Under the pieces are notes generated by a model that saw only the letters and a program-made list of their open reading frames with translations, did no database searches and was not told where the DNA came from. A program made the position numbers and the translations under genes. A stretch of 64,000 nucleotides of DNA, from contig CAJXYU010000004.1 of assembly GCA_913063155.1 (NCBI GenBank), positions 186,001 through 250,000 on the forward strand. The letters are read 5' to 3'. Shown here one piece after another: positions 35,181-43,971 of this stretch. The first letter of the stretch is position 1, and each line of letters begins with the position of its first letter. This DNA comes from an uncultured Desulfovibrio sp. GTDB lineage: Bacteria; Desulfobacterota; Desulfovibrionia; Desulfovibrionales; Desulfovibrionaceae.

Positions 35181-37139
35181 ATGTTACGGATTTCAAGGGA
35201 TGAGTGCGTCAACACCGAAACCGCGACGCGCAAGGAATGGCTGGATACCAACGGACTCGGCGGCTATGCTTCGAGCACAATCATCAATTGTCACACACGC
35301 AAATACCACGGCCTTTTGGTGGCGGCGCTCAAAAAGCCGCGAGGCAGGTTCGTCCTGCTTTCCAAGGTAGAGGCGTCACTCACGGACGGAGAAAAAGAGT
35401 TTCTCCTCTCCACAAACAAATACCCTGGGGTGTACCACCCCACGGGCCACCAGTTCGTGGACGGCTTCGAACAGGCCCTTTACCCGACAGTGACCTACCG
35501 CATCGGAGACGCTCTGATCCGCAAGACAATCCTCATGGTTCACGGCCGAAACACGGTGCTGCTCTGCTATGAGATGCTGGAGGGCAAGACGCCCGCCACA
35601 TTACGCATCCGCCCTCTCCTGGCCTACCGCGACGTGCATGGTCTCACGCACGAAAACATGTTCCTGCGGCCCAAGACCTATCCGGAAAAAAACGGCTGCA
35701 AGATCGAGCCCTACGATGGCATGCCTCCTCTGTACATGGGAACCAATCGCACTTCGACATTCTTTCCGGGCCCCAAATGGATGCACAACCTGGAGTACAT
35801 GGAAGAACGCAACAGAGGATTCGACTATCAGGAAGATCTGTTCTGCCCGGGGATGTTCGAACTGGATCTCAAGCGCGGCAAGCCGGTCATCTTCGCGGCC
35901 TCCGTGGAGAGGCTCGGCAACCTGGAAAAAATGCGCAAGTCCGAAATAAAGCGACGCGAATCGCTTTACGAAACCTGCAAGGACCGCAGCCAATGCGTGC
36001 GGGGCATACAGTACGCTGCCGACCAATTCCTGATCCGCAACGCCTCGGACTTCGCATCCGTTGTGGCGGGGTATCACTGGTTTGGCGAGTGGGGCCGGGA
36101 CACCATGATCGCCCTGCCTGGCCTGACCTTCCACAGCGGACGGCGAAAATTCGGCGAGGAAGTGCTGGCCGCCTACGCCAAACTGGAAAGCAACGGGCTG
36201 CTCCCCAATTACCTGGACCAGCGTTCGGAGCACCTGGCCTACAATTCCATCGACGCTTCCCTGTGGTTCTTCTGGGCCACTCAGGAATATCTCAAAACCA
36301 AGGGCAGCAGAGAATTCGTGATCAAAAAACTGTCCCGGGCCATGAAACATATCGTGGAGAGCCACCTGGACGGCAAAACGCCCTTGTGCGGCATCGGCGA
36401 GGACGGGCTGCTCTATGCCGGCAATGAAAGCACCCAACTGACCTGGATGGATGCCCAGGCCTATGGAAAACCCGTAACACCGCGCAACGGGGCCGCCGTG
36501 GAAATCAATGCCTTATGGTACAATGCATTGCGTTTCTATCTGGAACTCATGGAGGGCAAAAACAACGGGCTCACCCGCCGCGCCAGAGAGGCCGCGGACA
36601 CCCTGGCCGCCAACTTCGCTGACAGGTTCTGGAACAACGAAGACGGTTGCCTGTGCGACGTGGTCAAGCATGACGGTTGCGACAGATCCATCAGGCCCAA
36701 TCAGATTTTTGCCGTCTCTCTGCCCTACTCCATGCTGACTATGGACCAAATGCGGTCGGTGATGGACGCCGTGCAGGATCACCTGCTGACCCCATACGGA
36801 TTGCGCACTCTCTCCCCGCGCAATTCGGCCTTTGTCCCATTTTACCAGGGCAATGCCGACGCCCGCGACTCGGTCTATCACCAAGGCATAGTCTGGCCTT
36901 GGCTGGCCGGGCACTTCGGTGAAGCCATGCTGCGTCAGGCAAAAGACTTAAAGAGCGCCAAGGCTGAATTACGCAAATACTTCAAGCCGATTCTGCGCTC
37001 CTTCCCCAAGGATTACGGAATTGCTTCCATACCTGAAATATACACAGGGAACCCGCCCCATGAGCCCAACGGCTGCATAGCCCAAGCCTGGAGCGTGGCC
37101 GAATCCGTGCGACTGAACAAACTCCTGGGAGGCAGATAA
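35181..37139 (+). CDS. Glycogen debranching enzyme (amylo-alpha-1,6-glucosidase type)
   Basis: The 652-residue protein opens with EWLDTNGLGGYASSTIINCH and TRKYHGLLVAAL, the signature of the GDE N-terminal domain. The C-terminal (alpha/alpha)6 catalytic domain contains HWFGEWGRDTMIALPGLTF, LPNYLDQRSEHLAYNSIDAS and QLTWMDAQAYGKPVTPRNG. It hydrolyses alpha-1,6 branch stubs so that phosphorylase can proceed. The start could be ATG 35181 or 35169; the former has GGTGG upstream. It is the first gene of a four-gene glycogen operon, and the next gene starts immediately after its stop. Confidence 0.9.
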   Translation: MLRISRDECVNTETATRKEWLDTNGLGGYASSTIINCHTRKYHGLLVAALKKPRGRFVLLSKVEASLTDGEKEFLLSTNKYPGVYHPTGHQFVDGFEQALYPTVTYRIGDALIRKTILMVHGRNTVLLCYEMLEGKTPATLRIRPLLAYRDVHGLTHENMFLRPKTYPEKNGCKIEPYDGMPPLYMGTNRTSTFFPGPKWMHNLEYMEERNRGFDYQEDLFCPGMFELDLKRGKPVIFAASVERLGNLEKMRKSEIKRRESLYETCKDRSQCVRGIQYAADQFLIRNASDFASVVAGYHWFGEWGRDTMIALPGLTFHSGRRKFGEEVLAAYAKLESNGLLPNYLDQRSEHLAYNSIDASLWFFWATQEYLKTKGSREFVIKKLSRAMKHIVESHLDGKTPLCGIGEDGLLYAGNESTQLTWMDAQAYGKPVTPRNGAAVEINALWYNALRFYLELMEGKNNGLTRRAREAADTLAANFADRFWNNEDGCLCDVVKHDGCDRSIRPNQIFAVSLPYSMLTMDQMRSVMDAVQDHLLTPYGLRTLSPRNSAFVPFYQGNADARDSVYHQGIVWPWLAGHFGEAMLRQAKDLKSAKAELRKYFKPILRSFPKDYGIASIPEIYTGNPPHEPNGCIAQAWSVAESVRLNKLLGGR

Positions 37140-38423
37140 ATGCGAATTCTCATGTTCGGGTGGGAGTTCCCGCCCTTCATCTCCGGCGGATTGGGCACGG
37201 CCTGCCTGGGCCTGACAAAAGGACTGGCTCAACACGGCGTCGACATCACCTTCGTACTCCCGAAGCTCGACTCCGACGAGGAAGGCAGGCACCTGACCCT
37301 GCTCGGGGCCAACCGGGTTCACGCCACCGTGGGGGCCAAGGACATCAATGAACTTCGTGAACGGATCAAGATGCTGGAAGTGATCTCTCCCCTGCGTCCC
37401 TACATCACGGACACCGAGTATCAAAGCATTCTGGACCAGAAGGAACTGCTTTCCTCCGAAGCAATTCTACGAATGAAAGGATACGAATTCGCAGGCGGTT
37501 ACGGCGCGAATCTCATGGCGGAGATCGTGCGCTACAGCTTGATCTGCGCCCACATGGCCCACCAGGAGGAATTCGACGTCATTCACGCCCATGACTGGAT
37601 GACCGTACCGGCCGGAATGGAGGCCAAACGGGTTTCCGGCAAGCCCCTGGTGGTTCACGCACACGCCCTGGAATTCGACCGAAGCGGCGAACACGTCAAC
37701 CAGCAGATCTACGACATCGAGCGGGCCGGCTTCGAAACAGCGGACCGCATCATCGCGGTGAGCCATTTCACCAAGGACACCATCGTCAATCGCTACTCCA
37801 TCGATCCGGCCAAGATCACGGTGGTGCACAACGCAGTATCCAGGGAACGCAGGCTCGGACAGATGCGACTGGAAAAACCCTACAAGGAAAAGCTGGTGCT
37901 CTTCCTGGGGCGCATCACCTTTCAGAAAGGGCCGGACTATTTTGTGGAGGCGGCGGCAAAGGTGCTGCAAAAAAATCCCGATGTCCGTTTTGCCATGGCC
38001 GGTTCGGGCGACATGTTCAACCGCATGGTGGAACGCATGGCCGAGTTGCGAATCGCGGACAAATTCCATTTTCTGGGCTTTGTACGCGGCACGGACGTGG
38101 AGCGCATCTACGCCATGAGCGACCTTTACGTCATGCCCAGCGTTTCCGAACCCTTCGGCATCACGCCGCTGGAGGCCATGGTCTACAACGTACCCGCCAT
38201 CGTTTCCAAACAATCGGGCGTGGCCGAAATACTCGACGGTGCCGTGAAGATCGACTTCTGGGACGTGGACCGGCTGGCCGAGGAAATACTGGACATTCTG
38301 GACAACCCGAAGCGGGCTGAAAAAATCGTGCAGCAAGGCTTGGAAACCCTCAAGCGCACAAAATGGGAAATCGCGGCTGAGCACGTGCTCAACGTCTACC
38401 GCGACCTGTCAGGAGGCCGGTGA
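37140..38423 (+). CDS. Glycogen synthase-like glycosyltransferase (GT4/GT5)
   Basis: The N-terminus MRILMFGWEFPPFISGGLGT carries a starch/glycogen synthase-like donor loop. VIHAHDWMTVPAGMEAKRVS, LVLFLGRITFQKGPDYFVEA and SEPFGITPLEAM are typical of bacterial and archaeal glycogen synthases and related GT4 enzymes. It probably extends alpha-1,4-glucan chains from ADP- or UDP-glucose. At 427 residues it is slightly shorter than GlgA. It starts directly after the debranching gene and its stop overlaps the next start (TGATG). Confidence 0.85.
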   Translation: MRILMFGWEFPPFISGGLGTACLGLTKGLAQHGVDITFVLPKLDSDEEGRHLTLLGANRVHATVGAKDINELRERIKMLEVISPLRPYITDTEYQSILDQKELLSSEAILRMKGYEFAGGYGANLMAEIVRYSLICAHMAHQEEFDVIHAHDWMTVPAGMEAKRVSGKPLVVHAHALEFDRSGEHVNQQIYDIERAGFETADRIIAVSHFTKDTIVNRYSIDPAKITVVHNAVSRERRLGQMRLEKPYKEKLVLFLGRITFQKGPDYFVEAAAKVLQKNPDVRFAMAGSGDMFNRMVERMAELRIADKFHFLGFVRGTDVERIYAMSDLYVMPSVSEPFGITPLEAMVYNVPAIVSKQSGVAEILDGAVKIDFWDVDRLAEEILDILDNPKRAEKIVQQGLETLKRTKWEIAAEHVLNVYRDLSGGR

Positions 38424-39622
38424 TGATATCCGTATGCATCTACTTCCAAGTCCATCAGCCCATGCGCCTGGACCAAGGCTATTCCTTTTTCGACATGGGA
38501 CGCAGGCACCATTATCGGGACGAACAGGCCAACGCCGATATTTTGCGCAAGGTGGCCCACAAGTGCTATCTGCCCGCAAACAGACTCATGCTCGACTTGA
38601 TCCGGGAATTCCAGGGCGACTTCCGCATTTCCTACTCCATCACCGGAGTGGCCCTGGAGCAGTTCCAGGAGTTCTGCCCGGAAGTCCTGGAAACCTTCCG
38701 GGAACTGGCCGACACCGGCTGCGTGGAGTTCATCGCCGAAACTTATTACCACTCCCTGTCCTTTCTTTTTTCCAAGGAGGAATTCCGTCGCCAGGTAAAC
38801 AAACATCATCGGGTCATGACCGAATTCTTCGGCAGGGAGCCTACAGCCTTCCGCAACACCGAACTCATTTACAACAACGAGTTGGCGCAGGAAGTGGAAC
38901 GAATGGGCTACAAGGTCATTCTGGCCGAAGGCGCGGATCAGGTGTTAGGCTGGCGCACACCCAATTTCGTATACCAACCCGCAGGCTGCGAAAAACTCAA
39001 GGCACTGCTCAAGAACTACCGCCTTTCCGACGATGTGGCCTTCCGCTTCTCGGATCGCAACTGGGACGAATGGCCCCTTTCCGTGGAAAAATATGCCCGC
39101 TGGGTACACGATGTGGCGGGCAACGGAGAGGTGATCAACCTGTTCATGGACTACGAAACCATAGGCGAGCACCAATGGGAAGACACAGGCATCTTCAATT
39201 TTTTCCGAGCCATGCCGCGAGCCGTCCTGGCCCATCGGGATTTCGGCTTCCGCACACCATCCGAAGCTGCGGCGGATCTCGACCCGATTGCCCAGTTGGA
39301 CGTCCCCCACTTCACTTCCTGGGCCGACCTGGAACGGGATGTCACGGCCTGGCTCGGCAACCCCATGCAGGATCAGGCCGCGGAACTGGCCTACAACCTG
39401 GAAAAAGCAGTCATGGCAAGCGGCGACGACGACCTTGAAGCCACTTGGCGGGAAATGCTCACCAGCGACCATTTCTACTACATGTGCACCAAATGGTTCT
39501 CCGACGGCGACGTTCACAAATACTTCAACCCGTTCGAAACCCCCTATCAGGCATTTATTTCCTATATGAACGCCCTGAACGATTTTGCCCTCGTGCTCGA
39601 CCAACGACAAAAGAGTAAGTAA
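38423..39622 (+). CDS. Glycoside hydrolase family 57 (alpha-amylase/glucanotransferase type)
   Basis: The 399-residue protein shows the GH57 regions: HQP near the N-terminus, FRNTELIYNNE containing the expected catalytic Glu, and FMDYETIGEHQW containing the acid/base Asp. GH57 enzymes hydrolyse or rearrange alpha-1,4/1,6-glucans. No separate glgB-type branching enzyme is seen in the operon, so a branching or transferase activity is possible. ATG 38423 is preferred over GTG 38420 because of its spacing to AGGAGG. Confidence 0.88.
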   Translation: MISVCIYFQVHQPMRLDQGYSFFDMGRRHHYRDEQANADILRKVAHKCYLPANRLMLDLIREFQGDFRISYSITGVALEQFQEFCPEVLETFRELADTGCVEFIAETYYHSLSFLFSKEEFRRQVNKHHRVMTEFFGREPTAFRNTELIYNNELAQEVERMGYKVILAEGADQVLGWRTPNFVYQPAGCEKLKALLKNYRLSDDVAFRFSDRNWDEWPLSVEKYARWVHDVAGNGEVINLFMDYETIGEHQWEDTGIFNFFRAMPRAVLAHRDFGFRTPSEAAADLDPIAQLDVPHFTSWADLERDVTAWLGNPMQDQAAELAYNLEKAVMASGDDDLEATWREMLTSDHFYYMCTKWFSDGDVHKYFNPFETPYQAFISYMNALNDFALVLDQRQKSK

Positions 39623-39640
39623 TCACGGGAGATGAATACG

Positions 39641-42600
39641 ATGGAAACCAAATGGCTTTTCGAAGTGTCCTGGGAAGTCTGCAACAAGGTGGGCGGCATC
39701 CACACGGTCATCAGCAGCAAGGCTGCCGAGGCCATGGCCGCATTCGATGGGCGCTATGTGGCCATAGGCCCGCTTCTGGATCGCAACCCCGGCTTCAACC
39801 AATGCGATCCGCCCGAGGAATTCGTGCCCACACTTGACCGCTTGGAGGAAATGAACATCCCAACCGTCACAGGCCGCTGGGACATTCCCGGTTCTCCATG
39901 GGTTCTCCTCGTCGGTTTTCAAAATACCCTTCCGGATCAAGACAAACTCTTGTTCCAGCTCTGGAACGACTTCGGCGTGGATTCCATGGCCGGTACATGG
40001 GACTACTTGGAGCCAGTGCTCTTCAGTACGGTTGCAGCCATGGCCATCAAGGAAATAAACGACGATGTGGAAGAAGGGGCCGACGTGTTCGCCCACTTCC
40101 ACGAATGGATGTGCGGCGCTGGAGTGCTCTTTCTGAAAAAAAATGCACCCGGGGTCTCAACCCTGCTGACTACCCATGCGACCATGCTGGGCAGGGCCAT
40201 GTCCGGCTCGGGGGTGGACATCTACGAACAGCTGGAAGAAATAGAACCATCTCAGGAAGCCAAAGCCTTCGGGGTCACAGCCAAACACTCCATGGAGTCG
40301 GTCTCGGCCCGCGAGGCGGATTGCTTCACCACGGTATCCAACATCACCCGCCGCGAGGCCGCCAACCTTCTTGGGACGAACCCGGCCGTGGTCACGGTCA
40401 ACGGTTTCAATCTGGAAGGCTTCGCCGAGCCGGACGAAGTGGAAAAGACACGTAAAAAAGTGCGTCCACAACTCATCAAACTGGCTTCCCGTTTCCTGGA
40501 CCGGGAACTCAAACCTACCAAAACGCTACTGGTAGCCACGAGCGGCCGCTACGAATTTCACAACAAGGGCATTGATCTGCTCCTGGACAGCCTGGCCAAC
40601 ATCGACCGCCAACTCGCCGAAACGGACGGTGACATCACTATAGTGAATTTCCTGCTGGTGAGTTGCGGTTATGCCGGACTCAGTGATGAAGCGCGCAGTC
40701 GCCTTCGGGATGGGCGGCAGAACATCGAAAAATACGCCGGGATCTCCACGCACCACCTTGGAGCCCCGGAGCACGACCCCATCGTCGCCCGCTGCCGGGA
40801 AAAGCAACTCCACAACACGCCCCAAAACAAATGCTGCGTCATCTTCATTCCTGTCTACCTTGACGGCAATGACGGCATCCTGAATCTGGAATACTATGAC
40901 GTCCTTGCAGGCATGGACCTGACCGTATTTCCGTCTTTCTATGAACCTTGGGGATATACGCCTATGGAAAGCGGCGCGTTCGCTGTGCCCACCGTGACTT
41001 CGGACCGCGCCGGTTTCGGCCAATGGATCATGGAGAAATACCCCGAAGGGCACGCGGGCGTGCATGTGCTCAACAGGTTGGAGGATAACTACGACACAGC
41101 GGTGATCAAGCTGACCAAATTTTTGGGAGAATTCATCCACTGGAACAAGCAGGAACGCGCCTACCGCGCGGCCGAAGCCCGCAGGGTCGCCGAGGATGCC
41201 AGCTGGAAGAACTTCTATTTGCGCTACCTGGAAGCCTATGAACTGGCTCTGGATATCCGGACCGAACGTGTGGCCGGGGTTCAACGCTTGACGGCCGTTC
41301 CCGGAAAGGAAATCAGCTTCACCGGCGTCAACACCACACAACCCAGGCTGCGCTCCTTTTCCGTGGTCACCGAGCCTCCGGCCGCACTGGCACGCATGCG
41401 CGAACTGGCCAACAACCTTTGGTGGGTCTGGCACCGTGACGCACAGGAACTTTTTGAATATATGGACGCCGAGAAATGGAATGCCAGCGGCTACAACCCG
41501 GTCAGCTTCCTGAACACCATGAGCCAGAAAAGGCTCAACCAACTTACCGACGATCATGAGTTCATGGCCCGGCTGCACAGCGTCATGGATCGCTTCGACG
41601 CATACATGGCCAAACAGAAGCATGCCGACAAGTCAGGCATCACCTGGAAAAATCCGGTCTCGTACTTTTCCATGGAATTCGGCCTGCACGAGTCCATTCC
41701 CATTTACTCCGGCGGCCTGGGCCTGCTGGCGGGGGACCACATAAAATCGGCCAGCGACCTAAACCTGCCCTTTATCGGAATCTCCCTGCTCTACAAACAA
41801 GGTTACTTTCATCAAAAGATCAACGGCAACGGTGATCAGGTGGTGGAATACTGGGACAACGACTTCGCCGCCATGCCCGTAGAACAACTCCACAACGGCG
41901 AAACCGAACGAATACTCGTCACGGTGGACCTTCCCGGACGCAAGGTTTACGCCCAGATTTGGGAGGTTCGGGTGGGACGCGCCAAACTCTACCTGCTGGA
42001 TACGGACGTGGTGGAAAACTCCCGTCCGGACAGGGATATCGCATCCCGCCTCTACGAACCTTCGTCCAAAGGACGTATCGAGCAGGAAATCGTCCTCGGC
42101 GTGGGCGGCATACGCCTGCTCAACGCTTTGGATATCGAACCAAGCATATATCACCTCAATGAAGGGCATTCGGCCTTCCTGCTTTTCGAACGTATCCGTC
42201 AACTCATGCTCCGGGACAACGTGGACTTCGCCTCGGCCAAGGAGATAGTGCGCGGTTCCACCGTATTCACCATGCATACGCCGGTACCGGCCGGAAACGA
42301 GCGGTTTGAACGATCCTTGGTGGAGAACTATTTCCGAAGCTACGCCAACGAAATGGGCGTTCCTTGGGATGCTCTCTGGAACCTGGGCCACATATACGCG
42401 GAGGAAGCCGATCACCTGAACATGACGGTACTGGCCCTGCAACTGTCTTGCATACGCAACGGTGTCAGCCGCCTTCACGGGGATGTATCCAGACGTATGT
42501 GGATGGACCTGTGGCGTGGTTTTCTGCTCAGCGAAGTGCCTGTCGGTCATGTCACCAACGGGGTGCATATCCCTTCCTGGTTGGACGAACAATTACGGCA

Positions 42601-43882
42601 CGACATCGAAGAAACATGCAATCTGTCCATTCATGTTGCCCTCAAGCAGGAAAACGACTGGAATTGCCTGGACGCCATCGATGACCGAAGACTCTGGGAC
42701 ACCCACGTGGCTCTCAAGCACCGGCTATATGACGAAGTACGGCGCTCCATCACCGAACAGTGGACCCGTGAGGGGGAAGCTCCAAACAGGTTGCGAATGT
42801 TCCTGAGTGCGCTCACCCCCTCCAATCTAACCTTGTGCTTTGCCCGCCGCTTCACCGCCTACAAACGGCCCACCCTGCTTTTCCACAATCTGCAAAAGGT
42901 CAAGGAATTGTTCTGCAACCCGGAAAGGCCGGTGAACATCATCTTCGCAGGCAAAGCCCACCCGGCAGATACCATCGGCGCCAGCTTCATCAACCTTATC
43001 TGCCGCCTGGCCAAGCAGGACGACTTCATGGGACGGGTCATCTTCCTGGAAAGCTACGACATCCGGCTGGCCCGTTTGTTGGTTTCCGGCTCCGACGTCT
43101 GGTTGAACAACCCCACGCGACTCATGGAGGCCAGTGGCACCAGCGGCATGAAGGCCGCCGCCAACGCCGTTCCCAACTGCAGCATCCTGGATGGCTGGTG
43201 GGACGAGGCCTATGACGGGGCCAACGGCTGGGCCGTAGGTCAGGGACTGGTTTATGAAACCCAGGTAAACCAGGATATCGTAGATGCGGACAACCTCTAC
43301 GAGGTGCTCGAGACCCAGGTGATCCCCGAGTACTACGACACCGGAGGCGACGGCGTTCCCCATGCATGGCTCCGACGCATGAAGGAAGCCATGAAAACCG
43401 CCTTCAGGCAGTACGGCACTCATCGTATGGTGCATGACTACATCAACAACATGTACGTCCCGACCTTGAACACCTCCGAAAAACGCAACAAGAAGGATTT
43501 CGCTCTGGCAAGAGACATCGGCGAATGGCGCAAACGCATTCCCGGCCGTTTCTCCACGGTCAATATTCGGGAAGTGAGGGTGGACGGCATACACGGCAAT
43601 GTCTTCAAGCTGGGGAAAACCCTCAAAGTCAACGCCAAAGTCGACAAAGGGCAGATGAACAGTGATGAAATCCAGGCCGAACTGGTATTGGCCAACACCA
43701 GAGAGAATGAAATCCTTGATTGTGTGCCCATGACTCTCAGACACTCGGAGGGCAACAGCCTGGAGTTCCATGCCGAGTACTCTCCCGGTTTCGCGGGCCC
43801 TTGCCGCTATGGCGTACGGGTCATTCCAGTGCATCCGGGACTTTTCTGCAAGTACGAAACTCGCCTCATCCGCTGGAGTTGA
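39641..43882 (+). CDS. Fusion of GT3-type glycogen synthase and GT35 alpha-glucan phosphorylase
   Basis: The 1413-residue protein combines two complete enzymes. Residues 1-560 resemble eukaryotic-type (GT3) glycogen synthase: LFEVSWEVCNKVGGIHTVIS, FAHFHEWMCGAGVLFLKK, TTHATMLGRAMSG and FYEPWGYTPMESGAF. Residues 580-680 form a DUF3417-like region (ARMRELANNLWWVWHRDAQE). The remainder is a short-type phosphorylase with SMEFGLHESIPIYSGGLGLL, LNEGHSAFLLFERI and the pyridoxal-phosphate region EASGTSGMKAAANAVPN. Synthesis and phosphorolysis are thus joined in one chain. ATG 39641 is chosen because GGGAG lies nine bases upstream; ATG 39632 abuts it. It ends the glycogen operon at a strong terminator. 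Confidence 0.88.
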   Translation: METKWLFEVSWEVCNKVGGIHTVISSKAAEAMAAFDGRYVAIGPLLDRNPGFNQCDPPEEFVPTLDRLEEMNIPTVTGRWDIPGSPWVLLVGFQNTLPDQDKLLFQLWNDFGVDSMAGTWDYLEPVLFSTVAAMAIKEINDDVEEGADVFAHFHEWMCGAGVLFLKKNAPGVSTLLTTHATMLGRAMSGSGVDIYEQLEEIEPSQEAKAFGVTAKHSMESVSAREADCFTTVSNITRREAANLLGTNPAVVTVNGFNLEGFAEPDEVEKTRKKVRPQLIKLASRFLDRELKPTKTLLVATSGRYEFHNKGIDLLLDSLANIDRQLAETDGDITIVNFLLVSCGYAGLSDEARSRLRDGRQNIEKYAGISTHHLGAPEHDPIVARCREKQLHNTPQNKCCVIFIPVYLDGNDGILNLEYYDVLAGMDLTVFPSFYEPWGYTPMESGAFAVPTVTSDRAGFGQWIMEKYPEGHAGVHVLNRLEDNYDTAVIKLTKFLGEFIHWNKQERAYRAAEARRVAEDASWKNFYLRYLEAYELALDIRTERVAGVQRLTAVPGKEISFTGVNTTQPRLRSFSVVTEPPAALARMRELANNLWWVWHRDAQELFEYMDAEKWNASGYNPVSFLNTMSQKRLNQLTDDHEFMARLHSVMDRFDAYMAKQKHADKSGITWKNPVSYFSMEFGLHESIPIYSGGLGLLAGDHIKSASDLNLPFIGISLLYKQGYFHQKINGNGDQVVEYWDNDFAAMPVEQLHNGETERILVTVDLPGRKVYAQIWEVRVGRAKLYLLDTDVVENSRPDRDIASRLYEPSSKGRIEQEIVLGVGGIRLLNALDIEPSIYHLNEGHSAFLLFERIRQLMLRDNVDFASAKEIVRGSTVFTMHTPVPAGNERFERSLVENYFRSYANEMGVPWDALWNLGHIYAEEADHLNMTVLALQLSCIRNGVSRLHGDVSRRMWMDLWRGFLLSEVPVGHVTNGVHIPSWLDEQLRHDIEETCNLSIHVALKQENDWNCLDAIDDRRLWDTHVALKHRLYDEVRRSITEQWTREGEAPNRLRMFLSALTPSNLTLCFARRFTAYKRPTLLFHNLQKVKELFCNPERPVNIIFAGKAHPADTIGASFINLICRLAKQDDFMGRVIFLESYDIRLARLLVSGSDVWLNNPTRLMEASGTSGMKAAANAVPNCSILDGWWDEAYDGANGWAVGQGLVYETQVNQDIVDADNLYEVLETQVIPEYYDTGGDGVPHAWLRRMKEAMKTAFRQYGTHRMVHDYINNMYVPTLNTSEKRNKKDFALARDIGEWRKRIPGRFSTVNIREVRVDGIHGNVFKLGKTLKVNAKVDKGQMNSDEIQAELVLANTRENEILDCVPMTLRHSEGNSLEFHAEYSPGFAGPCRYGVRVIPVHPGLFCKYETRLIRWS

Positions 43883-43884
43883 AG

Positions 43885-43929
43885 CAAAACAACAAGAGGC
43901 TCCGGTTTTCACCGGAGCCTCTTGTTTTC
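43885..43929. terminator. Strong terminator between glycogen operon and convergent chemoreceptor gene
   Basis: A perfect 16-bp stem (43891-43906 / 43911-43926) with loop TTTC is flanked by an A-rich and a T-rich side, so it can act in both directions. Confidence 0.88.
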
Positions 43930-43971
43930 AGGGAAGCACACAGACAGCTTATCTGAAACTATTTCCCACAA

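Noticed and set aside
39898-40455. 185-codon alternative frame inside the synthase-phosphorylase gene
   Set aside because: Overlaps the conserved synthase domain in another frame and has Arg/Gly-rich shadow composition.
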